A stretch of 64,000 nucleotides of DNA from Maritalea sp051251695 (GCF_051251695.1 NZ_JBPOEU010000004.1:1-64000), one strand, 5' to 3'. Shown: positions 34,055 through 42,900, numbered from the stretch's first letter. A program made the numbers and translations. Notes: generated by a model not told the origin, from the sequence alone.

Positions 34055-35619
34055 ACACCACAAACACAGATGAACAACCTTTGAGCGCGCTGATTTATTG
34101 CCGCGTGTCAGGCATCAAGCAAGCTGTCGAAGGTCATGGGTTAGAATCGCAAGAATCCAGATGCCGTGATTATGCACGGGACAAAGGCTATCTGGTTGAG
34201 GCTGTGTTCCCTGATGATGTGTCAGGCGGTGGGGACTTTGTAAAACGTCCTGGCATGGTTGCACTGCTCGCCTATCTAAAGGCACAGCCAGATAAAAACT
34301 ACGTGGTGATATTCGACGATCTTAAACGCTTCGCTCGCGATACAGAGTTCCACTTTAAGCTGCGTCGCATGTTTGCAGAGCGCGGCGCTCGCGTTGAATG
34401 TCTCAATTTCAGATTCGAAGACTCGCCAGAAGGCAAATTCATTGAGACCATCATCGCTGCACAAGGTGAATTAGAGCGTCAGCAAAATGGTCGACAGGTG
34501 CTTCAAAAGATGAAAGCCCGCATGCAAAACGGTTATTGGTGTTTTCATGCGCCTTATGGATATAAATTTGACAATATAAAGGGGCATGGCAAGATCCTCG
34601 TCAGAGACGAACCAATGGCCTCGGTTATCACAGAAGCACTAGAGGGCTATGCATCAGGCAGATTAGCCTCACAATCAGAAGTGAAGCGTTTCCTTGAAAG
34701 CCAACCGATCTTCCCCAAGAACAAACGTAATGAAGTCCCTCAACAACGGGTCGTCGAGATTTTTGACCGGTATCTTTATGCAGGCGTCATTCACCATCCA
34801 AGATGGGACATAAATTATGTGCCAGGACAACATAAGGGGCTGGTGAGTTTAGAACTGTTTCAAAAGATACAGGAACGACGCCAAACAGCAGCATATGTCC
34901 CTGCGCGAAAAGACATCTCTAGTGACTTTCCGCTTCGCGGTTTTGTGGCCTGCAGTGACTGCAACAAGCCCTATACCGCCTGCTGGTCGAAAGGCAAAAA
35001 CAAGAAATATCCCTACTACCTATGCGATACGAAGGGTTGCATTAGCTACCGCAAGTCTATTCCTCGTCAGCAAATAGAAGATGGGTTTGTGAAAATTTTG
35101 CAGGACATGAAACCCAGCCGCGAACTGTTCAAGCTCGCAAGAGCAGCATTCAAATCTATTTGGAACCAGCGCAGCAAACAAATCGAGCAAACACTGGAAT
35201 CACTTAAATCCGAAGTCATCGCCACAGACAAACAAATTCAAAATCTATTGGACCGTATTATGTCGACAACCAACACAACCGTCATTACCGCGTACGAAAA
35301 GAAGATCAATGATTTGGAGCTTCAAATGTCTCTCGCCCAGGAAAGACTAGGCAATAGCGCCATTCCAAAAGGCAGGTTTGAGGATTTTATCGAACACGCA
35401 CTCAATTTTCTTGCAAACCCCTACAAACTCTGGGAATCAGGCAAACCGCACTTGCAAAGCATGGTGCTTAGATTGGCGTTTTCCGAACATTTAGCCTATT
35501 GCAGAAAAGAAGGTTATCGAACACCAAAAACATCCTTACCATTCAGGATGTTAGGTCAAATTTCAACGTCAAATGTTGAAATGGTGCACCGGGGAAGATT
35601 CGAACTCCCGACCCCTTGA
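34051..35619 (+). CDS. int: Large serine recombinase (integrase), C-terminus supplied by the tRNA gene
   Basis: This protein has 522 residues in the integrated state. The resolvase domain has catalytic S20 in IYCRVSGIKQ, DDLKRFARD and AAQGELERQQNGRQ. A recombinase domain follows, then a zinc ribbon (FVACSDCNKPYTACW...YYLCDTKGC) near residue 300-330 and a coiled coil (about 365-435). The last codons (MVHRGRFELPTP) are the reverse strand of tRNA-Arg, because the att core lies inside the gene. In the excised circle the frame would instead continue from 1582 and end at 1732, giving 564 residues. The upstream small gene overlaps it by ATGA. Serine recombinases that use a tRNA 3' end are less common than tyrosine ones. 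Confidence 0.93.
   Translation: MNTTNTDEQPLSALIYCRVSGIKQAVEGHGLESQESRCRDYARDKGYLVEAVFPDDVSGGGDFVKRPGMVALLAYLKAQPDKNYVVIFDDLKRFARDTEFHFKLRRMFAERGARVECLNFRFEDSPEGKFIETIIAAQGELERQQNGRQVLQKMKARMQNGYWCFHAPYGYKFDNIKGHGKILVRDEPMASVITEALEGYASGRLASQSEVKRFLESQPIFPKNKRNEVPQQRVVEIFDRYLYAGVIHHPRWDINYVPGQHKGLVSLELFQKIQERRQTAAYVPARKDISSDFPLRGFVACSDCNKPYTACWSKGKNKKYPYYLCDTKGCISYRKSIPRQQIEDGFVKILQDMKPSRELFKLARAAFKSIWNQRSKQIEQTLESLKSEVIATDKQIQNLLDRIMSTTNTTVITAYEKKINDLELQMSLAQERLGNSAIPKGRFEDFIEHALNFLANPYKLWESGKPHLQSMVLRLAFSEHLAYCRKEGYRTPKTSLPFRMLGQISTSNVEMVHRGRFELPTP
35579..35594. repeat. attR core, right copy of 16-bp direct repeat
   Basis: This copy is identical to 1566-1581. Thirteen of its bases are the 3' acceptor strand and CCA of tRNA-Arg, and it also encodes residues near 511-515 of the recombinase on the other strand. 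The tRNA stays complete after insertion, as is usual for 3'-end integration. Confidence 0.9.
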
Positions 35620-35658
35620 TTCGTAGTCAAGTACTCTATCCAGCTGAGCTACCGGTGC
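35582..35658 (-). tRNA. tRNA-Arg (anticodon ACG)
   Basis: This 77-nt tRNA has acceptor stem GCACCGG / CCGGTGC, discriminator A and an encoded CCA. The anticodon loop CTACGAA reads ACG, and the T-arm has GTTCGAATC. It reads CGU and, with A34 edited to inosine, CGC and CGA. It is the integration target of the mobile element; its 3' end lies at the element border. The recombinase gene overlaps it on the opposite strand by 38 bases. Confidence 0.97.
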
Positions 35659-35795
35659 ATTTTCGACAATGGGTAGTTGCTACCCTCATCGGTGTGGCAA
35701 AGGCATATACCGGGCTGATTTGGAATGCAAGTGTCTCATTTAGTTCTTTTTTATTTTTATGTCATTTTCATGTACAAAATCTAATTGGGCGATGT

Positions 35796-37223
35796 TCATA
35801 TGTGGTTTAGCGGCAAATCGATGGAAAATGTTGTTCCCTGCTCACTGTCCAAATATTTCAGCTTGCCGCCATGTGCTTCAGTGATTTCTTTGGCAATCAC
35901 TAGCCCTAAACCTGTGCCACCGGCTTTGCCGGAACCATCGAAGGCGACAAATAGGTTGTCTTTAGCTCGTCGCGGAAGGCCCGGGCCGTTATCGCTGATC
36001 AAAATCTGGTGAAAATTGGCGTGGGTCTGGGTTTTGACGCTCACTGATTTGAGCCCGTCCGGCGCGTCATAGACTTCCAGTGCTTCGCGTGCATTTTTCA
36101 AAATATTGATAAACACGCGCGCGATTTGGTCCGGATCAACATAAATCACTACGTCATCTTCGACTTCATTTTGAAACTCAATCGAAGGATGCGAGCGAAT
36201 GCCCGCGTCGATCGCCGATTCGTCGATCAATAGCCGAAGATCGGCATGCATGAATTTGGGTGGAAGCGTTTTTTGACGGCCGTAATCAAGCACAGACTGC
36301 GCGAAGTTAATTGCTCGGTCCAACGTTGTCACGAGACGCGGGGCGAGGCGTTGCACTTGGGGGTCTTCCAGTGTTGCCACCTGATCAGATAGAAGCTGAG
36401 CGGCGCTTAAAGTGTTGCGCAGATCATGATTGATTTTGGCAACGGCCAAACCCAGATCCGCTAGATGCTGTTTTTGGCGCAACATGGAAAAAATATCTGT
36501 TTCCATCATCGCAAGCTCTCGCTCGGCAATGCCAACTTCATCGCGCCGATTGGAGGGCGTGATGATCAAGTTCGCATCCTCGGGGGTTTTGCGAAAGGCG
36601 ATCATATTCGCTGTCATTCGCCCAATGGGGCGCACTAAAAGACGGTTTAGGAAGAAGAAGATAACCGCAGCTGTGACGATCGCGACCAGCAAAGAAAGCC
36701 AGAAAATATTTCTTGAATAGGTCAGCATTTCTTCGCGAAGATTTGTTTCGCTCATCAACACTTCAACGATAATATCAGGCGCGTCAATTGGCGTACCAAT
36801 GATGCGCATGGTTCGGTTGCTGCCGTTAAAAATGACGTCCAGTGCGCCGCTTATCAACTCAAGAGAGCCACGTTCGCGGGTGTCTGCCTTGATTACAGCG
36901 ATTGGCATTGGCATATCCATGCGCTCGATCAATTGTGATTTGCCCCCCATACGCACAACAAGCGCTTCAGCTTGGGCAGATTTAAGCAGGTTGGAAATCA
37001 TTTCTGGGGTGAGGTCCATCGCGTCTGGCACGGTTTCAATAACCCGCGCGGCAACACCAGCCACTTGAACCCGATCATCCAGCCAGCGAATGCGGAAATT
37101 GGCGACGGAGGGCAAATATATCACGACCTCCACGATCATAATCATTGCGATGATCATGGTAATGAGTTTGACGGAGAGGCCAAAAAGCGCGCGCTTATAG
37201 AATGAATTGACGTTACTAGACAT
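35796..37223 (-). CDS. Membrane sensor histidine kinase
   Basis: This 475-residue protein has a membrane helix near 18-40, a periplasmic domain, a second helix near 170-192 and a HAMP domain (LLVRPIGRMTANMIAFR). The dimerisation box has the phosphorylated histidine in AKINHDLRNTLSAAQLL, and an HATPase_c domain follows with N, DNGPGLP and GGTGLGL boxes. It autophosphorylates and passes the phosphate to a response regulator that is not encoded next to it. It is followed on the same strand by tRNA-Arg. It is host chromosome, the first gene right of the element. Confidence 0.92.
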   Translation of the reverse strand: MSSNVNSFYKRALFGLSVKLITMIIAMIMIVEVVIYLPSVANFRIRWLDDRVQVAGVAARVIETVPDAMDLTPEMISNLLKSAQAEALVVRMGGKSQLIERMDMPMPIAVIKADTRERGSLELISGALDVIFNGSNRTMRIIGTPIDAPDIIVEVLMSETNLREEMLTYSRNIFWLSLLVAIVTAAVIFFFLNRLLVRPIGRMTANMIAFRKTPEDANLIITPSNRRDEVGIAERELAMMETDIFSMLRQKQHLADLGLAVAKINHDLRNTLSAAQLLSDQVATLEDPQVQRLAPRLVTTLDRAINFAQSVLDYGRQKTLPPKFMHADLRLLIDESAIDAGIRSHPSIEFQNEVEDDVVIYVDPDQIARVFINILKNAREALEVYDAPDGLKSVSVKTQTHANFHQILISDNGPGLPRRAKDNLFVAFDGSGKAGGTGLGLVIAKEITEAHGGKLKYLDSEQGTTFSIDLPLNHI

Positions 37224-37247
37224 ACACCAACTATAGGCTGATTTTGA

Positions 37248-38678
37248 TCAACCAAACAAACGGTTTAGTGACATCAGCCCTTTGAGCAGTGGGTTGTCCA
37301 GTTTATCCTTATAAAACTCGTAGCTAACGCGCTTGGTCACTTCAAATAATGTCGGATATGGCGAGATCATTTTAGTGAATGCGCCAATCTTATGGCCGTT
37401 CGCAATGGCAAACGCGTACATGTTAATCAACTCATCCGCATGCAATCCAACCGCACCAGCGCCTAAAATTTTCCCGGATTTGTCTGTTAGCACTTTTACC
37501 AACCCGTCGGTTTGGCGTTCGGCTCTCGCTCGGTCGTTTTCGTCAAAGCTCCAACGCAGTATTTTGAAATTATCGCCATATTTTTCACGGGCTTGATCTT
37601 CGTTCATGCCAACTTGAGCAATTGCGGGGTCAGTGTATGTTGCCCAGGGGATAATATTGATGTTCTGCTTCACCGGGATACCGAATAGTGCGTTGCGCAC
37701 CACTAGACCTGCTTGATAGCCTGCAACATGGGTGAATTGCAGCCCACTCGCGACGTCACCAATTGCATAAATACGTCGGTTCGAGGTCTTAAGACCGCCG
37801 CCTATTTTTATGCCCTTGTTTGAGTGTTCGACTTCCGCTGCACCAAGGTTCAGTTTTTCAATATTTGGTACACGCCCGGCAGCGACCAGCAAATGCGTAC
37901 CAACAATTGTCTCGACTTCACCAGCAGGCGTTTCCACTTTGACTGAAATGGCTTTTGCTTTCTTCGCGACTTCAATCACCTTGGTGTTGGCACGAATATC
38001 CACACCCTCGCGCCGAATATGGCGCAAAGCGATTTCGGTAAATTCTTTGTCGTCTTTGCCCAGCGGTTCAAACATCTCTAGAACCGTAACATTGCACCCA
38101 AGCCGCTGGTGGGCTTGTGCTAACTCCATACCAATGGGACCGCCCCCAATGATGATCAGGTCAGCCGGTTTACGACGTTGCTCAAAAATCGTCTCGTTTG
38201 TTAAATAAGGCACGTCAGACAGGCCCGGTACCGGTGGCACCATTGGGCGTGAGCCAGTTGCAATGACGAATCGGCGCGCCCGGATCAGCTCATCACCGAC
38301 TATAACGGTCTTTTTGTCGACAAAGCTGGCTTCGCCCTCGATGACATTGACGCCCAAACCGCGAAATCGTTCGACCGAATCGTTGGGCGCGATGCCTGCA
38401 ATAACTTGTTTGACGTGATCATTTACCCGACCGAAATTGGGCTTTGGCTCTTCGGCCTGAATACCAAATTCGGGGGCAGTGCGCATCAATTGCGCCCTGT
38501 TACCGGCAGCGATCAACGCTTTGGAGGGTATGCAGCCGGTGTTAAGGCAGTCGCCGCCCATTTTATCGCGCTCAATCAACACAACAGATGCGCCCAATTG
38601 GGCCGCCGCTGCTGCAACTGTAAGCCCGCCAGAACCGCCGCCGATCACACATAGATCGGGTTTCAAATAATCAGTCAT
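37248..38678 (-). CDS. FAD-dependent pyridine nucleotide-disulfide oxidoreductase
   Basis: This 476-residue flavoprotein has an N-terminal FAD-binding GGGSGG, redox cysteines in GGDCLNTGCIPSKAL, an NAD(P)-binding GGGPIGMELAQ near 180 and the C-terminal dimerisation domain. It belongs to the mercuric reductase/dihydrolipoamide dehydrogenase-like group. The MerA metal-binding N-terminal domain and C-terminal cysteine pair are absent, so it is not a true mercuric reductase. It lies 25 bases upstream of the kinase gene and 19 bases after the TVP38 gene, probably one operon. Confidence 0.88.
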   Translation of the reverse strand: MTDYLKPDLCVIGGGSGGLTVAAAAAQLGASVVLIERDKMGGDCLNTGCIPSKALIAAGNRAQLMRTAPEFGIQAEEPKPNFGRVNDHVKQVIAGIAPNDSVERFRGLGVNVIEGEASFVDKKTVIVGDELIRARRFVIATGSRPMVPPVPGLSDVPYLTNETIFEQRRKPADLIIIGGGPIGMELAQAHQRLGCNVTVLEMFEPLGKDDKEFTEIALRHIRREGVDIRANTKVIEVAKKAKAISVKVETPAGEVETIVGTHLLVAAGRVPNIEKLNLGAAEVEHSNKGIKIGGGLKTSNRRIYAIGDVASGLQFTHVAGYQAGLVVRNALFGIPVKQNINIIPWATYTDPAIAQVGMNEDQAREKYGDNFKILRWSFDENDRARAERQTDGLVKVLTDKSGKILGAGAVGLHADELINMYAFAIANGHKIGAFTKMISPYPTLFEVTKRVSYEFYKDKLDNPLLKGLMSLNRLFG

Positions 38679-38697
38679 TTATGCAAAGCCCTTTGAG

Positions 38698-39480
38698 TTA
38701 ACTGGCAACTTTATTTGCGCGTAGTCGCTTAATCACAATCGGTAATAATGACACCAAACCTAGCACGGAAAATGCGATTAACAATTCGGTGGTAATCAGA
38801 TCGCTTGGCGCAAGTGAAATACCGCAATCGGTGCCATTTGCCGCCATACAGTCAGCAAAGGCGCGAGATTGTGCTTGAACCAGCGAGGCGAGTCCCTCGC
38901 CTGCGTACGAATATGCGAAAGTACCCGGTGCTATGCCTGCAAGCGTCGTCCAGAAGAAAATTCGAAACGGAACGCCCAGAATCGCTGGCACGATATTGAC
39001 CAATGTAAACGGAAACGCTGGAACAAGTCGCAAAAACAGCATGTAGCTGATGGCGTCCTCTTGCATCCCGGCGCGAAGTTTTTGGACAAAACCGCCAGCG
39101 CTTTCACGTAAATGAGCGCCCAAGGATGAGCTGGCTATCCAAAAAAGAATCGATGCGCCAATCGATGCAGCGAATATTGTTGTGAAGCCAGCGAGCCACC
39201 AGCCAAAGAAAATGCCACCGGCAATTGTGAGCACCCATGCCGCAGGAAATGATAGGGCCACTGCCGTTATGTAAATCAACGCGTAGAGTGCAATGGCCAG
39301 CAAAAAGTTGTCTGAGATGTAAGACTGCAATTGCTCATAATTGCCAACAAGTGCTTCCACCGAAAGAACTTTATAGGCACCCGAAAACGCAATTGCCGCT
39401 ATGAGGACGCCAAAAATTGCCAGTGGCACCCAACGGCTCCAGCTTTTTGTTGACGATTTTTGTTGCTCACTATTTTTCAT
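38698..39480 (-). CDS. TVP38/TMEM64-family (DedA-like) membrane protein
   Basis: This 260-residue protein has about six membrane segments. The family signature is present around the re-entrant region (FPAAWVLTIAGGIFFGWWLAGF) and the LRLVPAFPFTLVNIVPAILGVPFRIFFW stretch. Members are proposed to move lipids across membranes. In bacteria this gene often accompanies a disulfide reductase like the one that follows it here, which supports a shared transcript. Confidence 0.87.
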   Translation of the reverse strand: MKNSEQQKSSTKSWSRWVPLAIFGVLIAAIAFSGAYKVLSVEALVGNYEQLQSYISDNFLLAIALYALIYITAVALSFPAAWVLTIAGGIFFGWWLAGFTTIFAASIGASILFWIASSSLGAHLRESAGGFVQKLRAGMQEDAISYMLFLRLVPAFPFTLVNIVPAILGVPFRIFFWTTLAGIAPGTFAYSYAGEGLASLVQAQSRAFADCMAANGTDCGISLAPSDLITTELLIAFSVLGLVSLLPIVIKRLRANKVAS

Positions 39481-39807
39481 TTGTGCTCTACAATACTATT
39501 GTTGTTTAGACGCAACATAGCGACAAAACGTGAAAAGTCTTTATGGCCTCACCCGAATTTTACAGCATGTGAACACAGGCTCAATTCCGCGTGATGGACA
39601 TGTCGCCAAAAATGAAGATGATATGCACTGATCTTTCAGGGCTTTGAGATTGACTTAACCTCGTATTTTGCATATACACCGCGCAACTCGGCCGCAAAAT
39701 TGTGGTGCGACAGCATTTTTGCATGGCGTACCGTAAATTCATTTGATGGCATACATGTAATTCTAATTCGAGAGGAGCAGTGCCCCGAACGGCATTGTGA
39801 TTGAGCA
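39481..39807 (+). promoter_or_regulatory. rpmH operon upstream region with sigma-70 promoter
   Basis: This 327-base gap holds no supported gene. A good promoter is visible: TTGACT (39650-39655), 17 bases, TATACA (39673-39678), giving a leader of about 125 bases before rpmH. The divergent TVP38 gene must be served from the left part. A minus-strand open frame across this region and rnpA is a shadow. Confidence 0.6.
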
Positions 39808-39942
39808 ATGAAGCGTACCTTTCAGCCAAGTAATCTTGTGCGTACTCGTCGTCACGGTTTCCGTGCACGCATGGCAACAAAAAACGGCCGCAAAATTTTG
39901 AACGCACGCCGCGCACGCGGTCGCAAGCGTTTGTCTGCGTAA
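39808..39942 (+). CDS. rpmH: 50S ribosomal protein L34
   Basis: This 44-residue, very basic protein, MKRTFQPSNLVRTRRHGFRARMATKNGRKILNARRARGRKRLSA, shows the complete L34 pattern at the usual length. It lies directly upstream of rnpA, the conserved bacterial order. Confidence 0.98.
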   Translation: MKRTFQPSNLVRTRRHGFRARMATKNGRKILNARRARGRKRLSA

Positions 39943-39996
39943 ATTGTTTTTGTGACCCGGTCGATAAAATTGGGTCAAAACATTGCAGGTGGATCA

Positions 39997-40359
39997 ATGC
40001 GCCGTCTAAAAAACCGGTCGCAGTTTTTACAAGCCGCGCGAGGACTGAAATCTGTCCGGCGCGGCTTTGTGCTGCAAGCAACTACGTGTGATGATGGAGA
40101 GCCCGGGATCGGGTTTACTGTTACCAAACGCGTTGGGAACGCGCCGGAGCGCAACCGCATAAAACGCCGACTTCGCGCTTTGTGCGACGAATTGGCACCA
40201 AAATTCCAGCCTAATTATAACTATGTATTGATTGGGCGCAAAGAAGCGCTACATGAACCCTTTAGCCTTTTACAAAAAGGCTTGGGTGAAGCGATCGACA
40301 AAATTCACAGTCCGCGCAAATCAAAAGCGGACTTAGGGGAGCGGAAAGCAAAGTCATGA
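39997..40359 (+). CDS. rnpA: Ribonuclease P protein component
   Basis: This 120-residue protein starts at ATG 39997 (MRRLKNRSQFLQAARG), which fits the family start; a GTG at 39952 would add 15 residues. The RNP motif is GNAPERNRIKRRLRAL, preceded by GIGFTVTKRVG. It binds the RNase P RNA for tRNA 5' maturation. It overlaps yidC by 4 bases. Confidence 0.94.
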   Translation: MRRLKNRSQFLQAARGLKSVRRGFVLQATTCDDGEPGIGFTVTKRVGNAPERNRIKRRLRALCDELAPKFQPNYNYVLIGRKEALHEPFSLLQKGLGEAIDKIHSPRKSKADLGERKAKS

Positions 40360-42179
40360 ATGGTGAAGGCCGCAATTATATCGTAGCGATCGGCTTGTCG
40401 ATCTTAGTGTTGGTTGGGTGGCAATTTTTTGTCGCAGGACCACAGCTCGAAAAAACACAACAACAAGCCCAGGTTGCTGCAGAACAGGCACAAAGCGAAG
40501 CCACAGCAGATTTACCAACGCCAGGTACCGCGAGCGATGGCACAGCAATTGCAACATCCTCAGCTTCTCTTGTTGGTACGCGTGACGAAGTGATCGCTGC
40601 TGGTGACCGCGTTGAAATTTCCACCGTGGCCCTTACCGGATCGATCAACTTAAAAGGTGGTCGCCTGGATGATCTGCGGTTGAAGCGCTACCAAGAAACC
40701 ATTGAAGATGACAGTCCTATCATCACATTGTTTTCACCCCAAGGCACACCTGAACCTTATTATTCTGAGCAAGGTTGGGTTGGTGCTGCAGGATCCACCG
40801 CAACATTGCCAAATTCAGATAGTGTTTGGACGGTTGAAGGAAATCCAACTTTAAGCGCCAGCGCACCCGTAACACTTAGTTTTGACAATGGCGAAGGTCT
40901 TGTTTTCAAGCGCACCTTTGAGGTTGACGAGAACTATTTGTTCACGGTCAAGCAAAGTGTTCAAAACAGCACTGGCGGCGACATCGCGCTTTACCCCTAC
41001 TCATATGTGACCCGCCAAGAAACACCACAAACATCTGGCTTCTTCATTCTGCATGAGGGACCAATTGGTGTGTTGGGCGACGCGAACCTTGTTGAACTGG
41101 GCTATAAAGACCTTGTTGAGGATAGTCGCAAAGATTATGAGGCCACCGGTGGCTGGCTCGGCTTTACCGACAAATACTGGGCCTCAGCGGTTTTTCCTGA
41201 AGCAAACACCCCAATCAACGCACGCTTCTCGTACAAAAAAGCTGATGCTCGTGACACCTATCAAACAAGCTATGTTGGCCGCGAGCCGCTCGTTGTTGGT
41301 GCAGGTGCGACGACTGAACATAAAAGCTTTATTTATGCAGGCGCGAAAGTTGAGAGCATCATCGATTCGTATGAAAGAGGCATGGGCATCGATCGGTTAG
41401 AATTACTGATCGATTGGGGTTGGTTCCACTTCATCACCAAACCTCTTTTCTATGTCATTCGCTCTCTGAACGAAGTTTTGGGCAATTTCGGTTTGGCTAT
41501 TCTGGCTGTGACCGTGATGATCAAAATCTTGTTCTTCTGGTTCGCAAATAAATCATACGCATCTATGGCTGGCATGAAAAAAGTTCAGCCTGAAATGAAG
41601 GAAATTCAAGAGCGGCACAAAGAAGACCGCATGGCCCAACAACAGGCCATGATGGAATTGTATAAGCGCGAGAAGATCAACCCAATGAGTGGGTGTTGGC
41701 CGGTGCTTATTCAAATTCCGGTGTTCTTTTCATTATATAAAGTGCTATTCGTTACCATCGAAATGCGCCATGCACCGTTCTTTGGCTGGATCCAGGATTT
41801 GGCTGCGCCCGATCCCACCAACCTGTTTAATCTTTTTGGATTGATACCGGTTGATCCAACATCGCTTCCGCTTATTGGTGGTTTTTTGGTAATCGGCGCA
41901 TGGCCATTGATCATGGGTATCACCATGTTCGTGCAAATGCGTTTGAACCCTCCACCAGCTGATGCGACCCAAGCAGCTATTTTCGCATGGATGCCGGTGA
42001 TCTTTACCTTCATGCTCGCAGGTTTCCCTGCTGGCTTGGTGATCTATTGGGCGTGGAACAACTTCTTGTCCATCTGTCAGCAATATTTCATCATGAAGCG
42101 CCACGGCGCGGATGTGGATATTATTGGCAATATTTTGGCGACATTTAAGAAAAAATCGCCAGAAGGCGACGCCAAATAA
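40356..42179 (+). CDS. yidC: Membrane protein insertase YidC
   Basis: This 607-residue protein has an N-terminal membrane anchor (YIVAIGLSILVLVGWQFFV), a large periplasmic beta domain (about 80-350) and the conserved C-terminal five-helix insertase core. The core includes NFGLAILAVTVMIKILFFWFANKSYASMAGMKKVQPEMKEIQERH and the KINPMSGCWPVLIQIPVFFSLYKVL region. It works with SecYEG and alone to insert inner-membrane proteins. It is the third gene of rpmH-rnpA-yidC and is followed by a strong terminator. Confidence 0.97.
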   Translation: MNGEGRNYIVAIGLSILVLVGWQFFVAGPQLEKTQQQAQVAAEQAQSEATADLPTPGTASDGTAIATSSASLVGTRDEVIAAGDRVEISTVALTGSINLKGGRLDDLRLKRYQETIEDDSPIITLFSPQGTPEPYYSEQGWVGAAGSTATLPNSDSVWTVEGNPTLSASAPVTLSFDNGEGLVFKRTFEVDENYLFTVKQSVQNSTGGDIALYPYSYVTRQETPQTSGFFILHEGPIGVLGDANLVELGYKDLVEDSRKDYEATGGWLGFTDKYWASAVFPEANTPINARFSYKKADARDTYQTSYVGREPLVVGAGATTEHKSFIYAGAKVESIIDSYERGMGIDRLELLIDWGWFHFITKPLFYVIRSLNEVLGNFGLAILAVTVMIKILFFWFANKSYASMAGMKKVQPEMKEIQERHKEDRMAQQQAMMELYKREKINPMSGCWPVLIQIPVFFSLYKVLFVTIEMRHAPFFGWIQDLAAPDPTNLFNLFGLIPVDPTSLPLIGGFLVIGAWPLIMGITMFVQMRLNPPPADATQAAIFAWMPVIFTFMLAGFPAGLVIYWAWNNFLSICQQYFIMKRHGADVDIIGNILATFKKKSPEGDAK

Positions 42180-42222
42180 TCCTTAGGGTTTTCGATAGAC
42201 CCAAAAAGATTTGATGTTTAAG

Positions 42223-42254
42223 ATCGCGCTGTTTTCACAGCGCGATTTTTTTTT
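42223..42254 (+). terminator. Terminator of the rpmH-rnpA-yidC operon
   Basis: A perfect 9-bp stem ATCGCGCTG (42223-42231) / CAGCGCGAT (42238-42246) with a 6-base loop is followed by a run of nine T's. It lies 44 bases after the yidC stop, and just before the acetyltransferase start at 42265. Confidence 0.9.
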
Positions 42255-42264
42255 GGGTGTTCAC

Positions 42265-42900
42265 ATGTATGGTCCTGATCCTGACAACCCGACGCCATTG
42301 CCCGGCGTCGATCAATTGGTGTTTCTAAAGAATTTCATCACTCGAGACAGTATTTCGGTCGGGGACTACACTTATTATGATGATGTGGAACATGCGACAG
42401 AATTTGAAACGCGCAATGTCCTTTATCACTATGACTTTGTCGGCGACCGACTGGTGATCGGGAAATATTGCTCGCTGGCGACGGGCTGTACATTTTTGAT
42501 GAATGGGGCAAACCATCCCCTCTCTTCCTTTTCAACCTTTCCGTTCGCGATATTTCAAAATGGTTGGGGAGATGGCGACGTGGCGCAATTGGCCGAACAA
42601 CACCGTGGCGACACCGTCGTCGGGAACGACGTCTGGATCGGACGGGATGCGTGTATTCTGCCGGGTGTCAAAATCGGAGATGGTGCAATCATCGGCGCAA
42701 AAGCTGTCGTGAGCAAAGACGTGCCACCTTATACCGTTGTTGTGGGCAACCCGGCTAAGGCTGTTCGACAACGGTTTGACGATAAAACGGTCACTAAACT
42801 GCTGGAAATCAGTTGGTGGGACTGGTCACCAGAAAAAATCACCACAAATCTTCATATGATCACCAATGCAGACCTAGACGGGATGATCAATGCCGTATAG
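42265..42900 (+). CDS. Vat/CatB-like xenobiotic O-acetyltransferase
   Basis: This 211-residue protein starts at ATG 42265 (MYGPDPDNPTPLPG), matching the family start and lying just after the terminator; the longer frame would begin inside the hairpin. It is a left-handed beta-helix hexapeptide protein. The family motif NGANHPLSSFSTFPF places the catalytic histidine at H84; VVGNDVWIGRDACILPGVKIGDGAIIGAKAVVSKDVPPYTVVVGNPAK is the typical coil end. Related enzymes acetylate streptogramin A or chloramphenicol. The substrate here is unknown. It sits between yidC and engB, which are adjacent or close in many relatives. Confidence 0.87.
   Translation: MYGPDPDNPTPLPGVDQLVFLKNFITRDSISVGDYTYYDDVEHATEFETRNVLYHYDFVGDRLVIGKYCSLATGCTFLMNGANHPLSSFSTFPFAIFQNGWGDGDVAQLAEQHRGDTVVGNDVWIGRDACILPGVKIGDGAIIGAKAVVSKDVPPYTVVVGNPAKAVRQRFDDKTVTKLLEISWWDWSPEKITTNLHMITNADLDGMINAV

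Larger units (their letters stand above)
1566..35594. mobile_element. Integrative mobilisable element in tRNA-Arg, 34 kb
   Basis: Both ends carry the 16-bp sequence AAATGGTGCACCGGGG (1566-1581 and 35579-35594). The right copy is the 3' acceptor end and CCA of an intact tRNA-Arg. A large serine recombinase gene ends in the right copy. Inside are a MobC/MobA relaxase pair, a VirD4-like ATPase, two restriction-modification systems, a Gabija-like pair, ArdA, a ParB-like protein, a resolvase and a ParDE pair. There are no recognisable VirB4, VirB6, VirB9 or VirB10 genes, so transfer probably needs a helper type IV secretion channel. The circular form would be 34,013 bp. Confidence is high for the borders and composition, and lower for the mobilisable-only label. 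Confidence 0.9.

Noticed and set aside
35581..35619. Integrase C-terminal residues MVHRGRFELPTP as real conserved protein sequence
   Set aside because: This string is simply the antisense of a tRNA gene and is a well-known cause of misleading protein similarity. It is translated only because of the insertion point.
37248..38678. Mercuric reductase
   Set aside because: No N-terminal HMA domain, no C-terminal vicinal cysteines and no mer genes nearby.
39581..40081. Minus-strand 166-codon frame over the rpmH region
   Set aside because: It overlaps rpmH and rnpA on the opposite strand and has no protein-like features; a shadow.
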